DNA of 64,000 bases, taken from the NCBI GenBank assembly GCA_023374025.1, contig SIJG01000042.1, positions 434,001 through 498,000 of the forward strand, read 5' to 3'. A program made the translations under genes and the position numbers. Below the pieces are notes generated by a model that saw only the letters and a list, made by a program, of their open reading frames with translations, had not been told where the DNA came from and ran no database searches. The stretch comes from Heterodera schachtii. Its lineage: Eukaryota; Nematoda; Chromadorea; Rhabditida; Heteroderidae. Numbering within the stretch: the stretch's first letter is position 1; each line of letters opens with the position of its first letter. Positions 1-12,200 of this stretch are shown one piece after another.

Positions 1-3000
1 CTAAAAAGAAGAAATCCATCGGTTAGTAAAGACCTCGAAAATACAATCAGTAACAGCCATCTTCAGAAAAGAATCACCAATCTGACAATGAGTAAATTAA
101 ATGGGGTGGACAGAAGAGCAGTCGACCACTGACCGTCTCAAGTCTCTCCAAATTAATTCCATCCGAAGCACTGGAAGTTGTGAGTGCTTGAAGTAAAAGA
201 ACCGGAGAAACGCCATAGGGATGGACGGAGAGTTTGTTGTGCATGAAGGAAAAGTGCAGCAAATTGGAAATGTCGGGAGCAGAGACTTCTAAATCCTAAA
301 AAAAACATAATTTGTAATTCGAGACAAAGCCAAAGGAAAAAAACACCTGATTATGCAAGGAGAAACCAACAAAATCGGGAGAATCGGGCCGTTTTGTATT
401 TGCATCAGCTTAAATGTTGTAAGTAAATCCATCTTTCATTTTTACATACCAATTCTGTCGAATTCTTCAGAGTTTATCTGCTCATCATCCCAATTCTCCC
501 AGTAAAAAAATTCCTCGCCCACAAAATCTTCTTCGAACTGTCTGTCCAACGCTTCCATTGTGTACATCGTATCAAGACAGAACTAGACAAAAGAAATATT
601 TTAGGCGATACTCTTGACAAAAAGGTGACGCCCCGTCGACAAGTACATTCACTTGCTCAAATAGGGAAATAGGTGGAAGAGAATTTCCTTCCCACTCACT
701 TCGGTGACTTTTTGAACAGTTCTGCGCCGAGTGGACGGTCCCTGTCCGTTGCGGGTCTTTCGATTAGGTTCCGATAATTTCTTCTCCTCGCCATTCAAAA
801 ACATTCCGCCAATTTCGCTAGTGAAATTTTTCTGCAAGTCATCGATCAAAGTGGAGATGTTAATGTCGGGATTATTGCACGAGATTGTCTTTTACAATAC
901 AAAAAAGAAAGATGAAAATGTGTAAACAAATTCGCCTACCAGTGGCAGTAAATCGTTTTTGAGTTGGATATTGGACAATGCAAAGTCATCATCTTCTTCG
1001 TTTATGTCCCAACCTCTTGCATAAACATCGGCATGCTCAAAATCAAAATCGATGTCTAAATCACTCAAATGACTGTTAATTGGCGATTTTCAAAAAATAA
1101 CCCCACCAGACACTTTGTTATGCATGAGAAATCTGCAATCTTCAAACTCGGCTGTGTTCTCATCGTCGTCCGAAAGGTCTCCGTAATTGTGGAGGGAATA
1201 ATCCGTTCCAAGCGCAATCATTTCCGATATTTCTTCCTCTCGTGCAGGATTCAACTCCCTCAATGTCAACCCATTCTTCAAACCGTTTGTCGTATGTCCA
1301 TTTTCAGCGGGATTTGAATGTTCAGTTTGCGAATGATTGATGAGTTCTGCTGAGGGAGTGACGAAAGGGACGGCTTCCTCGGGGTCCCAAACTCCAATTT
1401 CGAACTAAACATTAGAAAATATAAACCATACATTAATGTTGAAAATGTAAACCGATAAGTTTGCCCCAAACATTATTCAAATTCCTTTTATTTGTCTGTT
1501 CGTTTTTGACTCTCGACCCATCAGTTTTTCAAAAAATCTCTATCATCATTTAAAAAAATTTACAATGAATTACCAGGTTGTCCACTCTTTGATTTAGAAA
1601 TTTAAAATCTATTTTTAAAAGTTGGTCGAGGGAACTGTGCCCCATTTGCCGCCCTCCCCCCACTTGCTGCCTTGTCCCTCCCCACCTCCCGCTCCTCCTT
1701 CGCTTGTGTCCCCCGCTTTCCCTCCACTTCTTTCGCGTTCCCTTTCTCTTTGAATTGCTCCTCCCTCTGATTTATTTTCTTCAACTGCTCCAAGTTTTTG
1801 ATGACGATTTGCTGCTTTTGCTGCCGTTGCTCCAATCCCCCCAAATAATCATTCGCCTGCGGCACATTGTAACTCAAAGGTTCCCATTCCCATTCCGACG
1901 AAGGAATCTTTGCAGATTCGGTCAATTCAAATGCAACTTTCATTATTTTAACACGAAACTCATCGGCGAGTAAAAGAGAGTTCGTTCTTAAAATTAAGAA
2001 ATGTTTTGCAAAAAAGTGCTAATAAACAACCTATACAAAACGGTTGGCAAAGCAATTATCATTGACCAAAGAGAAGCGGAAAATGGATGGATGTTTACCA
2101 ACTCAGGAACGAGAATTTGACGTTGCGATGGATCCAAAATCCCTTTGGACACTTTGCCAGAACCCGGCCTCGGAAGGAGTAAATCTTAAATAATTTTACA
2201 TTCATTCGGCGAGGAAAAACATACTCATTCGTGACGAAGTGTGATCAACATCCAACAAACATTGTTTTTGATTAAAAATTTTCAGTTGGTATTTGACAAG
2301 AAAATACTCAATAAAACTGCTAAATTTGGTGTCTGGGAACGGCGAATTCGGATTTTGATCTCGGCAAATCTTTAAAAAGTTGTAAAATCACTATGCCGAT
2401 GAATGACAAACCTCAGCAACATAATAAAACGCACATTGGTCTTCAGATCTGTACCTTTAAAAGAAATCGAATTTAAATTGTCAATAAAAAGTTGAACCAT
2501 GGCATGACAATAGCATCAGTATAACGCGATTCATCGAACGTAAAATAACGACGGCATTCTTCGGGTGGCATTGTTGGAGGATTGCGAATATCACCTAGGA
2601 GGTGCCCTAAATCCAACTCATAATCGGCGACATTGGGTCGGTCTAAAAGTTAGATTCATCTCGATAAAAAATATAATTCAAAACTCCGTCTTAAAGGCAC
2701 AATGAGCAGAGAAACGGGCGAATATTCGGGAGCAAAGACGAGCCCGCCACGTGCAATTCGAAGAATATCCTCAAAAATGTGCTGATGGAATGAAAAAATC
2801 AGCTGAAACAGTTCCTCGGTCAAAAGCAGCGGAGCAGGCAATTTCCGAATTCGAACTAACATTTCGCCCTGCCGTTGGAAAACGGGAAACGCGGGAATCT
2901 AATAGAAAATAAAATAAATCAAAAATGAACATTGACCCATCAATCAACACACTGCTGGCAATTCCTTGCTCGAAAGGAATCCAAATGCGCTGTCAATTTG

Positions 3001-6000
3001 GGAAGGGTCAATGATATGTCGTTTCTTGGGGTTATTTTCTTCGCTGATTGGCTTGACCAGTCTCATCTCGACCATGTACACAATGTAACTTTTGCCCAAC
3101 GGCGACAAAGTCCCAAGCAATGATTTGGAAGTCTAAAATAATGTAAAACAGGTTTAAAATTTTTTATTTTGAATTCTTAAATTTTATAAAAGAATTTCTT
3201 CAAAAAACCAATTCAAAAAGCTTTTCAAAATTAGCTTTTTGATTGTTACTGACTTATGGTTAGTTTTTTTAACATTTTTTCATTTTCTAACTTTCCCCAC
3301 CGTCTGTCCAAACCTTTCGGTCGTAAAGGCGTCGTCGCTTTGAAGGTCCGCATTTGTTGATCAAATATGGCAAGTATTCTTCTTCGTCTTCCAATTCCCC
3401 GAAAAGGTTGGTAATTATTTCTTTTCCCGTTGGTGTCAACTGATCACTCAGTTCTTTTTGCCGATGCAATTTTCTACAGGCCTAAAATATATATATATTT
3501 TTTTTTTGCTTACAATATTAAGCTTTTGGATGACTCATTCACCTCCAATGCAACGGACATTAGTGCCAATGACTTCGAAGCAAAAACAGCGCTTGTTTCA
3601 CCAATTTGGCAATTTGCACCCGAACAAATACTTTGTTTTAACGGCGAATTGATCGGAAGAAGAAGTTGTGCAAAATAAGAACACTTTCCATCGGCATTTT
3701 GTAAGGAATTAACGACATAATGGGGAACTAATCGCGTGAAAATATCAGAAGGCAATTTGGAACAATATCTGAGAAGGAAGGAGAAAAAGCAATGCAAAAA
3801 GAAGTGAAAGTGCAACCGATTTATAAGTGGAATTGCGCCGCTAAGTGTCACTTGAGCCTTTCCTGAAGGCAAATCAACGACATACGGTGGAACCAAATCG
3901 TCGACATTTTGGGGTATCTCAGCTTCATTCAGAATTTCATTGCCCGAATTGTAACGGTCCATAATAAACTAAAGGGACAGAGAAAATTAATGAAGAAAGA
4001 ATTAAAACACCTTTTCTATCTTAGCGTAGTCTTCCAGCTTTTCCATAAGGTCAGCGTGATTTCGCTCCTCGACAATAATGTAAAATGAGCCATTTTCTCT
4101 GCGAGCGCGGCCGCTTGACTAAAAAAGAGTAATTTATAGTTAGGGATAACAAAATGAAAATTATTTAGTGAATTTCCCCTGGAAACTGATGTCTAGGACT
4201 TATCAGTTTCCTTACAAGTTAGTTAAGGATCGGCCAATTCCCTTGGTTTACCCACCCTTTTGTTGGTCTGCAAAAGAGGGGGGGGGGGGGGGGGGAGGTA
4301 TGTAGCCTCACTGTTAATACAGGCAACGAATTTCTTTCTAAGGATTCGTCCGTCTTTTCTAATTACATAAACTAAGAAATTTATGTTTTTAGGATAAATC
4401 TAATATTGTATTTTACCATAATAAATGAACGAAAATCAGATGGAGTGTCAAAGCGAATGACCAAATTGCAATTGCGAATGTCAACACCCTCCTCGAGAAC
4501 ATTTGTAGTCACCAAAACATTCAACTGCCCATTGCGGAATTTGTGGAGAGTCTGCTCCAACTTTTTATTGGCCAACTTTCGCTCCTCTACCGCCGATTCA
4601 CTCGACTGAAAGTCACTCCCAACCAAAAAGTCGACCTTCAAATGGCCAAACATTTCAGTTTCCCATTTGACGAGGGCCTTTAATAAAAGCTGAAAATGAA
4701 AAGTCAATTAGACTCGTTGCGTCATTGAACCAACATTAATCATAAAAGCGATAAATCGTTCATTGACAAAAATAAGACAGGACAGCGGCTCTTTGACATT
4801 TTGTAGTGTTGCTCTTTTAGAGTTGTTTTTCAAAATTTCCACCAGTTTGTGCATTCGATCGCTGATTAAAGTTGTTTGTTGCGAGTCACCCACCAACTTG
4901 GCGTATGAATTGACATCACTGACCTAAAAAATAAAATTGGAGGTCAACCATTACTTTTACCTTCTGGTTTAGTGTCTTCGCACACAGTTTAAAAGTCGAC
5001 TCCGCCGTTTTCAGAATGGTTCGCTGCTTTTGGCTGAGAATTGGGTCTTCTGCCAATTTGGCTAACCTTTTCTGCCATAATAAAAACCCTTTCATTGCAC
5101 ACCAACTCCCCACTTGACGCAAAGTTGCAAAGGAATGGTTAATTGCCTAAAAAATTAAATTATCAAAACAATAAAATAGTGCCAACTTCTAAAATTGGTC
5201 TTCGTAAATCCGTCAGAGTTTGTTGTTCACCTAGGTCAGTGCTTTGTGCAATAAAAATCCGAAGCTTCTCCTGAAACCGAATGTTATGAAAATACCACCC
5301 TTTCCTGATTTAGCGACATATCGAAATAGATTTAAATAAATAATTCATTTTTAATTTTACCAATGACTCGTAAACAGTATTATCGGTTGATTCGTCATTT
5401 TTGGCACAAATAACAAATTTTTTTGGCTTCTGCACATATTTGCATATCTAAACATAGATGAAGATAATAATTTAATGCAAATTCTTTCATTACGGTTGCC
5501 AAATCGCTCGCTGTCTCAACGTGCGAATGCATAATTCGTTCGAGTCTTTTCGCCGTGTTTTCAATGTTCGAAGGAGAAACCCTTCTATTGAGAAGTGAGG
5601 CAGTAAGTCCCAATACTCGTGGTCTTTTTGCTAACGGAAGAATTAATTGGCATTATGTAAGTATTTAAATGGATTTGACTCACTAGACATAGTCCGATAT
5701 TTCTTCATTATTTGGCCGTACGGATGCGATTCAATAAGACAGTAGTGACAGTCATCCAGAACAAGAAGAGCAACGATTTTCATATCAAGAGACTAAAGAA
5801 AGCAACTTTTGGGTTATAACAACTTTTAACCTTTTTATTCAGAAGGTCCAGAAAAGTTTGGGGAGAAGTTATCAAGATCTAAATAGGTGAACTTAAAATG
5901 AAGTTAGCCAATGTCTGTACTTGATTTTCTCGGATCAATTCTTCCATGTTATTGCGAGTTGACGCACAAATTCGAACGACTTTCAAACTGGTGTGAAATT

Positions 6001-6391
6001 CAATTTGTGTTGCGCGTGACTCGAGCAAAGAAGCTTAAATACACGCATATTCGGTGGAAAATAAGAACAAACCGGAATTGACAAGAATGACTGCTTTTTC
6101 ACGATTTATATTCAAACGCTGCGAATATTCCTTGACGAGTTGAATTGACACAAACATTTTGCTTTCGTATTTGCTCAATGGTATAATTATGTTGCGATGA
6201 ATTGCATTTTCGACGAGTTCCACCTGGATGCTCAGTTTAATTAATGAAACGGTGGTAAACAAATGAATGTCTTATTCATAAATTAATTTCGCAAAAACGG
6301 TTCTTTGTCAGAACCATTCTAGTTAGAATTTAACCTGATAATCGATTGGTAGAATTTGCTTCATATTAAAATCCCTCGGTCGCCAAGACAT
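1..6391 (-). CDS. dcr-1: Dicer ribonuclease, N-terminal two thirds (partial)
   Basis: Dicer cleaves double-stranded RNA into siRNA and pre-miRNA products. I start it at ATG 6391 because exon 1 (6391-6335, 19 codons, ending IDYQ) splices in phase to exon 2 (6223-6073, VELVENAIHRN), matching the family's RxYQVELLE start. In order I see helicase motif II as LLVLDDCHY (5.74-5.81 kb), LGLTASLLN (5.58-5.61), motif V TTNVLEEGVDI (4.47-4.51), motif VI SSGRARR (4.10-4.12), the dimerisation domain with LLLPINSPL (about 3.6-3.9), the platform (2.66-2.9), PAZ ending in LVPELVNIHPFSASLW (about 2.1), an acidic linker, and RNase IIIa starting QALTTSSASDGINLERLET (0.15-0.25). The Walker A loop is abnormal: PLSKYESKMF where the family has GSGKT. 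The last intron ends in AG exactly at base 1, so the rest of RNase IIIa, RNase IIIb and dsRBD lie outside. A G18 run sits in an intron near 4278. Confidence 0.93.
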
Positions 6392-6698
6392 ATCCAAAAA
6401 GTTTGCACTATAAATTGTTTTGTTTGATGTCAAAAAGATAGAAAATTAAAGGATGTTTCACAAACAAACTTATAAAAAAATATTGAAATTTTTTTTATCA
6501 AACTGAAGTGCATAAAATTTATGAGTATATGTAAAAAACAATAAAAACAAAGGCGTAATTATAAAGAGGCTGACATTTCTGAATCCCAACAAATAATGGA
6601 AAAGACTGAAGAAAGTTTCGCTTATCATGGTAACTCGCATTCTCCGAAAATAAAACCTCAATTCAGATACCTAATTTAATTACGCCCAATGACACAAA

Positions 6699-7052
6699 AT
6701 GGTACGGAAACATAAACGGTATAAATTTCATGACGGAAAACCCTTTGGTGGCCTTGAATCCTCGCTTGTACCTCTATAAACATTCTTGCCTTTTGTCTTC
6801 TTTAAAAGAGCATCAAAGTCTTTTGAACTTAAGAAAAAAGATTGCAATAAGATTGTATATTATTCAAAGACATTAAGGTATGCTAATATGCTTTTGGACT
6901 ATGGTCATACAGAAGAGGCAGCCTGTTTCTATATATGTCTAAAAACCTTACCCTTTAAGGTCTGCAAAAGCGGCTTGTTTAAAGAGTGCAACGATAGTGC
7001 TTCGATGTTCATTCTCTGCCTTGAATTAAATATTGTGTATATATATATATAG
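6699..7052 (+). CDS. possible small two-exon gene, unrecognised
   Basis: ATG 6699 opens a basic peptide (MVRKHKRYKFHDGKPFGG) which could splice at a GT near 6768 to an AG near 6833 and continue in phase through a stretch reading LRYANMLLDYGHTEEAACFY, a pattern reminiscent of a helical repeat, ending in low-complexity VYIYI before a TAG in a TATATA run. I do not recognise the family. It lies divergent to Dicer, starting about 300 bp upstream of the Dicer start codon. AT-rich DNA could give this by chance. Transcript evidence would decide. Confidence 0.2.
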
Positions 7053-7340
7053 TAATATATATATTGTGTGTACCTATATGTGGCATTTATAGTTAATAAT
7101 TACAATTAATGGACCCCATGGGCAATAAATAATTTTTGTGTTAAAAAGTCGTGAAAACATTTTGCAAAGGTTTATCTTTAATCCGGCATCCATTTTGATG
7201 AATTCATAATCCATGTCCGTAATTCGACAAATCAAAATTCAAATTTTTCGAATTTTAGTCCAAAGTTTATTTCATTTAATAAAATCAAAATAGAGACTGA
7301 AAATCTTATTTCTGGAATTGCATTAACCCAAATTTTAATT

Positions 7341-7490
7341 CTATAAAACTACCTCTTCCAGTGTTTTTATGGCGACGTCAATGCGTTGATCTTCCAAATC
7401 TTTTTGCTCCGGTAGTTTAGAATTTTGGTGCTCATTGTCCTCCAACTTAACTTGTTTTAATTTTTCTGTAAAATCCAAGTCAATGACCAT
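7341..7490 (-). CDS. possible small charged ORF or first exon, unrecognised
   Basis: A 49-codon open frame encodes a lysine- and glutamate-rich, helix-prone peptide (MVIDLDFTEKLKQVKLED at the N-terminus). A GT just before its last codons (GAG|gtagtt) could be a splice donor, so it may be a first exon of an unrecognised gene on the minus strand. The composition is more coding-like than the surrounding AT-rich DNA, but no domain is visible. Confidence 0.22.
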   Translation of the reverse strand: MVIDLDFTEKLKQVKLEDNEHQNSKLPEQKDLEDQRIDVAIKTLEEVVL

Positions 7491-7833
7491 AATCTAATTA
7501 TCAATCTAAATAGTTTAAAATTAGACAAAACACAGGCGAAATGGTCATGGAGAAAAATTCGGACAGCGTTCCTTCGTATATTTTTCTCAATTTTGAAGTT
7601 CCTCCGTTTGGTGCTACTTTTCCACCTCCCTCCTAAAATCTGTCAGGGGGAAATGGCTCGAACCCGCATCACTTGTTTAGGTTTTTTTAATAGTACATTT
7701 AGCCAATCAAAAACTTTTCAAAAAAGAATAATATCTTTTTTTCAAGGATTTTTCTTAACCTTACATATCGTTTGTGAAATTACCAGACTCATTGACACAA
7801 TTAACATTAGAAAATTTTATTGTTAATAATTTT

Positions 7834-8029
7834 TAGAGTTGTACGGGACCGGGAATTTTGGGCAAAACCGGGACCGTGACTTTTTGTTTTGAAAAACCCG
7901 GACTTTTTGGCTGGGAAAACCGGGAAAAAACCGGGAGGACTTTTCCCGGTCAAAACTGGTCAAAACCGGGACTTCGGTTCTCAGTTGTATGTGTTTTTCT
8001 GTACCAGATCCCGGTCCCGTACAACTCTA
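7834..8029. mobile_element. hAT-like MITE, copy 1 (196 bp)
   Basis: Terminal inverted repeats of about 21 bp begin TAGAGTTGTACGGGACCGGG and are flanked by a perfect 8-bp direct repeat ATAATTTT (7826-7833 and 8030-8037). The interior is built from repeated CCGGG/CCCGG words and has no credible coding capacity. It is homologous in opposite orientation to the element at 22786-22959. It ends 50 bp before the PC4 start codon, so it sits in the promoter or 5' untranslated region. Confidence 0.85.
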
Positions 8030-8079
8030 ATAATTTTAAATTAAGAATTGATTATTTGCTTTTTTTTTGTTTCTTTCTA

Positions 8080-9045
8080 ATGTCTGACGACAGTACCCTC
8101 ACGGATTCATCGGATGATAAAGGGGTCCCAGCAAAGAAAGCAAAAATTCGTTCCAAGGAGAAAGCCAAAGTAAGTCATATCTTTGGGGAATAAATTTTCT
8201 TTCATGAATTGGATTGGTTAAATTTTGTCATCGTTTAAGGCTGGTGTCAAGAAAACAAGAATTGTATCAGAAGGAAGTTCTGAAGATGTAGAAGACAGTG
8301 CACCACAAAAAGGCAAAGGATCTAAAAAGTCATCGAACAAAGAATCGAAAAAGTCTTCAAATATTTCGCCTGAATCTTCTGAAGACGATTTGGAGAAAGA
8401 CGAACTCCTGGAAAAGAATGCTGTCAAACGAGAGCGTGACCACCAGGGAAATGAAGTGGGTGATTAAGTTAATAATTCATTCTTTTCTTTCCCATTAATA
8501 AGCAAAAAGGCTTGGTGAATGAATTTGGAGTCTAAATAACATATTTTGAGTGATTTTTTGACATATTTGGTCAAAAGTATTATCCACAAAAAATTTTTTA
8601 AGATTGTTCCTATTGGAGGAAATCGTTTTATTTCTGTGGATAGATTCAAAGGCCGTATTTTGATTGGGATAAGAGAATACTATCAAAAGGACGGCAAATG
8701 GCTCCCTGGGAAGAAAGGGATCAGGTAAGAGAAAAAGCATAAATTAATGGAAAACGTTAATAATAATTTTCTTCAATATTATCACTTTCATTGTTGCTTT
8801 TAAGTCTTAATCAGGACCAGTTCAATGGCTTATTGAAGGTAAGTTTAGACCTTCTGGTGCTAGGGTAGCATAGCGTCTTACTAAAAAAAGAGGGATGCCC
8901 TTCTGATTTTTTGGCAAAAAATTATTTTATTTTTCAGTGAAACTACCCAGGGAAAGGCGCTATGCTATTATAAAAGTTCCGTATTTATAATTTAATAATG
9001 CAATAGATTCTCCCTGATGTGAAGAAGATGATCAGTTCCGCCTGA
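8080..9045 (+). CDS. transcriptional coactivator p15/PC4 (SUB1 homologue)
   Basis: PC4 is a single-stranded-DNA-binding nuclear cofactor of RNA polymerase II. The start (MSDDSTLTDSSDDKG) gives the expected acidic, serine-rich N-terminus followed by lysine-rich stretches (exons 8080-8169 and 8240 to about 8455). The C-terminal binding domain reads KFFKIVPIGGNRFISV, then FKGRILIGIREYYQKDGKW, PGKKGI, and a spliced tail LNQDQFNGLLK / ILPDVKKMISSA, closely following the PC4 fold. Five exons are likely. The last intron (8838-9006) carries an inverted repeat, and a hAT-like MITE ends just upstream of the start. It is first in a run of four closely spaced plus-strand genes. Confidence 0.9.
8861..8970. 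repeat. short inverted repeat in PC4 last intron
   Basis: The 10-bp word TAGCATAGCG at 8866-8875 is repeated inverted as CGCTATGCTA at 8958-8967, with weaker pairing outside it. This looks like the remnant of a small MITE or a stem-loop. I could not identify a clear target duplication. Confidence 0.5.
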
Positions 9046-9252
9046 ATGAAGTGCACACGACACAATGATCTTTGTTTAAATTTTGAGACAAATTTGCTTG
9101 TTTTGAAATATATTTTTATCACATCTTGCTGGCATTTTCGTTTTTCTGAGATAAAAATTGGACACTGAAACTGAAAACTATGTTTTTAAAGTCATTTTAT
9201 CAAAATATCTTCGTGGGAATTCACTGTTTTCGTAAACCTTAACTTTAGTAAA

Positions 9253-12200
9253 ATGTGTGAACCAATTGGGGTGAGTGTTTTTTGTTTATGATTTAGTTTT
9301 GTCATGGTTTAGAATAATATTGATGTTTCCGCATCACAACATTTCCCTGGTGCCAGTGGTTCCGGCGGTTTGACGTCAGTTAGCCCCCTCGAACCTTTGG
9401 ATCCGACAAAGTTTCGTAACATAATGGTCGAGAAGCATGAGGTCCCTTCAGCATTCGGCAATTTTTGTGACAATAGCGAAATGAGTAATGCGTGAAATGG
9501 AAGATGTCCTTCTCATTTTGTTTTTTAAACAGCTTCCGATTTGGCTCCTCTGGGCCAGCAGCAGCAGTCGTCCACTGGGCCTTTTGTGCATCCGTGTTTC
9601 CCTCCAGCAGCTGTGTCCGCTTTACATCAGTCAAATCCGCAACCCTTCAAAATCCAACAGTCGCCATCGATTGGCCAACAGCAGCAGCAACAACTGTACT
9701 TTGTTCAGCAAAGTATCATCAAAAACATGTTGTGAGACTAACTGACTCTATGCCTTTGTTTCGCAGATGCCCAAGGCAACTTCGGTCCAATGCATTCGTC
9801 TTCATCCACCTCCCCGCTGTTTGGTGTGAGACAGATGAGTTACTTTGGCCCCGGTGGTGCTTCCGTTCAACCAAATTGGAACCAGCAGCGTCAAGTGATC
9901 ATAAAAATGGCTCCTATTATGACTTTGGCAAACAAAAAATCTTTAAGGCCCAATATATTAACCCTCAACTTGGTCAGCAAAACAGCATAATGTCACCTCC
10001 TAAGCAACAACAACAATTTGTCGTTGCAAATTGTAAGCCTTCGCAGCCGTGCCAAATCAGCTCTTTTCCCGCTGACGTTGTCCAACAACAACAACAACAA
10101 ACGATCGGTTTTCCTCCGCCACCTCAATCGCTTCAGAACTCTCCCCCTGTTGCCACTAAACAAGAACTAAACCAACACCAATACCATCAGCAAATGCTTG
10201 TTCAGCAACAACAACAACAACAAAGGTACGCAACTTCATATACCCAACAGCAATTCCTGTCACAACCGAACCCTACTGCATTTCCGATGGGTTCAAATTA
10301 CGGCGTTGTGGACCATCGACAATTTATGAGCCAGCCATGTTCAATTCCTTCAGGTACCAGCTGACAATGAGTAATTTTTTGCCATTTATAGAGTTTTGTT
10401 ACCATTCAAGAAAATGTGCAAAATGACCCGTCGACGCAACAACAGGTGGCCGTCCACCAGTTAAAGAAGACTCAATCCATGCTTTTTACCGCTCCTTCTG
10501 ATATGACTCATCAACAACAGTTCGGCTGTGGCAACCCATCAAGTAATTCTTTTGGGTCGTCTCAATATTTTCGAATCATAAAAACTTTTGAAGAAAAATT
10601 TAAACTTTTCATTAAATTAGTCCAATTTTTCGATTACTTATTTATTTATTGATAACTAAAAAGGGCTTTAGAAAGACGGAGACCGCTTAATTTGATGATT
10701 GATTAGTGAGAAAATATTCATAGAATAAGTGCTGTGCCAAGGTAATTTGCACATACCTTTATGTCTAAAATTTCTTCAAAATTCTAAACTTAGATAAGCC
10801 GAATCAAACAAATTTGATTTTCACTGAAAGAAACTGTTCGAATTTTAGAATAACAAAACTTATTGTTGCAATAAAAAATTTCTAATGATAATAATTATTG
10901 GGTGACCTAACATTTTTGCCCACGCTTTAGGCGTCACTTTTCCTTCTCCTTCTGCGTCTTTCGTCCATCCGTCGCCCTCCCAAGATTTTTCTGTGGTTCG
11001 AACTCACCATAAACACCAACAACCGATGGTTCGTCTTCCGCCTTCTCAACAAACTCCGCATGCTCATCTCATGCATCAAATATCCTCCCAATCTCTTCAA
11101 TTTTTCGGGCACGATCCGCTTTTAGCTGCCACTCTCAATCCTGACATCTGTTTGGCCGGCTGTGTCTTTCTTTTAATCGACGACTGTGACCCGCATTTGG
11201 TTGACTTGTACGTCATTGGTTGCTCCTCCGTAAAATCTTCCATTTCAGCACTTTATTGCCGAGTATTATTCGCTTTTACGGGGGTTGGTGGTTCTCTTTA
11301 GACTGTTTCAATTATCATGGCTAATATATTTTTAGGCGACGTCGAATCGAACAATCCCCGTGGCATTCCTGAGGTAGATTGTTTGTTCATGTTTTATAAA
11401 TGATCAGTTTTGCTTGTTTTAGCGTGTTACGCACGTCATTTGTTCAAATTGGGTAGAAAATGAGGCGCTGATTTTACAGGCGCTGACGACTGTTTGTTAT
11501 TTTTTGTCGAATAGTTTTCAAAATTATGTAAGTTCAGAATTTCGCCGAACGGATGCCACGCAAAATGAAAAGGATCGTTTCCCTCAATTGGCTTAACGAC
11601 GCAATTGCAAAGAGACAAGTGACTGCGCCAAGTAAAGCTTGCCATTTGCCGAGGTAATCAATTTTTTGTTTATACAATTTGCCGTTTTGTTAATAGCATT
11701 TGGAGTTCAACACGATACAACCCAAAAACATTTGCAAAAGTAAGTGGATTTCACTAGCATATAACCTCAAGCAAAACAATTGGTGTGGAGACGTTTCCAA
11801 AACGTCGTCGGCTGAAACGTCGTCGTGACAAAACGTCGTTGTGCCGAAAAATTCCAAAAATTAAAAAAAAAAAATTCGCATCCTATCCTTTTTAAGGGTA
11901 GGAATTTCAACAGAAGAAAAACTCAAGCAAATGCTTATAAAAAAACGGGTTTGAATACTTTGGTTGAAAGCTTTCCATATGATTTATTTTGGGGTTTTGA
12001 ATGGCAATGAACAACTCATTTATATTGAAAAAAGAATGGTGTGGCCAAAACAGAATGGGAATATTACTGATGCTATTACGAGATGAATTAATTTTGTTGG
12101 CACGTTAATATTTTGAATACTATAAACATTATCAAATTTTTAGTTAAGATGTATTTTATTATATATTAAAAAGGGAAAGGAAGCGAAAAAATGTTTTTTT

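Noticed and set aside
9492..10364. Single 290-codon ORF as an unspliced gene
   Set aside because: Its first half is in the wrong frame for the Q-rich PTIP exons. Splicing at short GT-AG introns gives one continuous Q-rich protein instead.
11829..12010. ORF inside the PTIP intron
   Set aside because: Lies within the inverted-repeat element and has no coding character.
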